DNA of 64,000 bases from Chloroflexota bacterium (GTDB taxonomy: Bacteria; Chloroflexota; Limnocylindria; Limnocylindrales; CSP1-4). Positions 62,799 through 64,000 of this stretch are shown in pieces (within the stretch, counting starts at the first letter, position 1; each line of letters opens with the position of its first letter). The notes under the pieces were generated by a model. That model saw only the letters and a list, made by a program, of their open reading frames with translations. It was not told where the DNA came from and made no database searches. The position numbers were made by a program, and so were the translations under genes. Location: the NCBI GenBank assembly GCA_026004015.1, contig BPIH01000003.1, forward strand, positions 1 through 64,000, in the 5' to 3' direction.

Positions 62799-64000
62799 CT
62801 ACTGGTCGACCCACCAGTCCTCGACGTTCCAGAAGTCGGAGGAGGTGCTCGGGTTCTTGAAGAAGTTGTGGAGCCGGGTCGAGATGCCGCGGGCCTCGTT
62901 CCGGTAGTAGAGGGCGACCTCGGGGACCTGATCGACGTAGATCTCCTGGATCTTCCAGGCGGCCTCGATCTGGTCCTTCGTCAGGATCGCCGCCTTGAGG
63001 GTGTCGAGGGCGGCATCCATCTCCGGGTTGGAGAAGCGGAGGTAGTTGTAGCCGTCGCCGTTGTTCTCTTCGGTCGGGATCTGCTCCGAGTGGTAGCTGT
63101 AGTAGTAGTTCCCGAAGAGGTCGAAGGAGAGGACGTAGGCGAACTCGGCCGTGTCGTACTGCCCGTGGGCGAGGTTGCACTTCGTGTCCGGGGCGACGTC
63201 CGGCCAGTTGGCGAAGAAGACCGCCGTCGAATCGACGTAGTTCTCTTCGAGCTTGATGCCGATCTCCTTGAGGGACTTGGCGAGGAAGGCGCCGCCCGTC
63301 TGGCGGAAGCCGGCCTGGGACGAGCAGTGGACGAAGTCGAGGTTCTCGCCGCCGCCCGGCATGTTCCGGATCCCGTCGCCGTCGGTGTCCTTGTAGCCCG
63401 CGTCGTCGAGGCGCTTGTTCGCCGCCGCGACGTCGAAGGGGAGGCACTGGAGGTTCGGGTTCCGCCAGTAGTTCGTCGGAGTGGCGTTGCTGCAGGCCGG
63501 CTCGTCGGGCAGCGGGCTGCCCGGGAAGACCGTCTGGAACATCGCCACCTTGTCGATGGCCTGGGCGATGGCCCGCCGGACCTCGACGTCCTTGAGGGCG
63601 GGATGGCCCTTGCCACGGCCGAGGCCGGCCTGGTTGAAGTCGAGGTGCTCGTAGAGCCAGGCGGGCTCGAGGATGGCCCGGCCGATGGACGGATCGACGC
63701 CCTTGATGGCGTCGTAGTCGGCCTGGACGAGGTCGACGGCGACGTCGATCTCACCGGCCAGGAAGGCGGCGATCATGCCCTCCTTGTTGTCCGGGAAGAA
63801 CTTGTAGGTCAGCCGATCGAGGTAGGCGAGCCGCCCGCCCTCGCCGGCCTTCCAGTTGTCGTTCCGGACGAGGACGATGGTGTCGGCCGAAGCGGTCTCG
63901 TACTTGAAGGGACCCGAGACGGGGGCCTTCGAGAGGATGGCGCCGTCGACCGGGTACGACTTCGTGTTCGCCTCGGCGACCGGGATCGTCTTCATGTAGT
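62799..64000 (-). CDS. Peptide/nickel-type binding protein (system 2), partial
   Basis: C-terminal 400 residues of an SBP_bac_5 protein; the start and signal peptide lie beyond the right edge, so the frame is open to 64000. Characteristic text: GPFKYETASADTIVLVRNDNW, DVEVRRAIAQAIDKVAMFQTVF, CLPFDVAAANKRLDDAGYKDTDGDGIRN (a calcium-loop-like DxDGDG), and the end DFWNVEDWWVDQ. Several Cys (EPACSN, LQCLPF, VHCSSQ, TKCNLA) suggest disulfides. Feeds the system 2 permeases. Confidence 0.92.
   Translation of the reverse strand, partial: YMKTIPVAEANTKSYPVDGAILSKAPVSGPFKYETASADTIVLVRNDNWKAGEGGRLAYLDRLTYKFFPDNKEGMIAAFLAGEIDVAVDLVQADYDAIKGVDPSIGRAILEPAWLYEHLDFNQAGLGRGKGHPALKDVEVRRAIAQAIDKVAMFQTVFPGSPLPDEPACSNATPTNYWRNPNLQCLPFDVAAANKRLDDAGYKDTDGDGIRNMPGGGENLDFVHCSSQAGFRQTGGAFLAKSLKEIGIKLEENYVDSTAVFFANWPDVAPDTKCNLAHGQYDTAEFAYVLSFDLFGNYYYSYHSEQIPTEENNGDGYNYLRFSNPEMDAALDTLKAAILTKDQIEAAWKIQEIYVDQVPEVALYYRNEARGISTRLHNFFKNPSTSSDFWNVEDWWVDQ

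Overview
The window reads as a stretch of chromosome from a very GC-rich bacterium, most likely a Chloroflexota of the Limnocylindria/Ellin6529 kind. That placement is an inference from high GC, lipoproteins with a CGGG lipobox followed by long Ser/Pro linkers, frequent GTG/TTG starts, a gatCAB operon, and a CIRCE-controlled groESL. No rRNA or tRNA gene was seen. Almost every gene is on the minus strand and is packed in operons with 4-bp ATGA or GTGA stop/start overlaps.

Layout from left to right: a BMP-family (nucleoside/purine-type) ABC importer cut by the left edge (1-3.5 kb); a CoA-binding protein; gatB, an aminotransferase, gatA and gatC with two small membrane proteins (4.4-9.8 kb); ligA, a ClpP-fold membrane protease and pcrA (10.2-16.8 kb); a methyltransferase and a lipoprotein; groEL/groES with promoter and CIRCE, next to an IS1380-type remnant (19.2-22.5 kb); a lipoprotein, tatD and metG (23-26.5 kb); a VapBC-type toxin-antitoxin pair; a MacAB/YknXYZ-like exporter operon that begins with a secreted small protein and two paralogous lipoproteins (27.5-31.6 kb); a decayed ISKra4-type transposase; the full purine operon purA-D-B-C-S-Q-L-F-M-N-H (33.6-47.2 kb); ssb; rsmI; a two-gene NAD synthetase; and two Dpp-type peptide/nickel ABC importers (51.9-64 kb, the last gene cut by the right edge).

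Two things stand out. First, five non-coding gaps (9.9, 18.7, 22.6, 33.2 and 47.8 kb) each hold a run of degenerate 17-20 bp elements whose centres fall mostly 50-53 bp apart. Three of the gaps use a dyad with 5-bp arms and a 7-bp centre. Two use a 20-bp asymmetric element with reversals of orientation. I do not recognise this architecture as a named system. Second, the purine genes from purB to purH contain more than twenty apparent single-base frameshifts, while most genes elsewhere are intact. Isolated cases occur in metG, pcrA and probably dppD. Mixed insertions and deletions in essential genes point to uncorrected long-read error rather than gene decay. The purine genes are therefore annotated across the breaks, and the apparent in-frame fusions there should be treated with suspicion.
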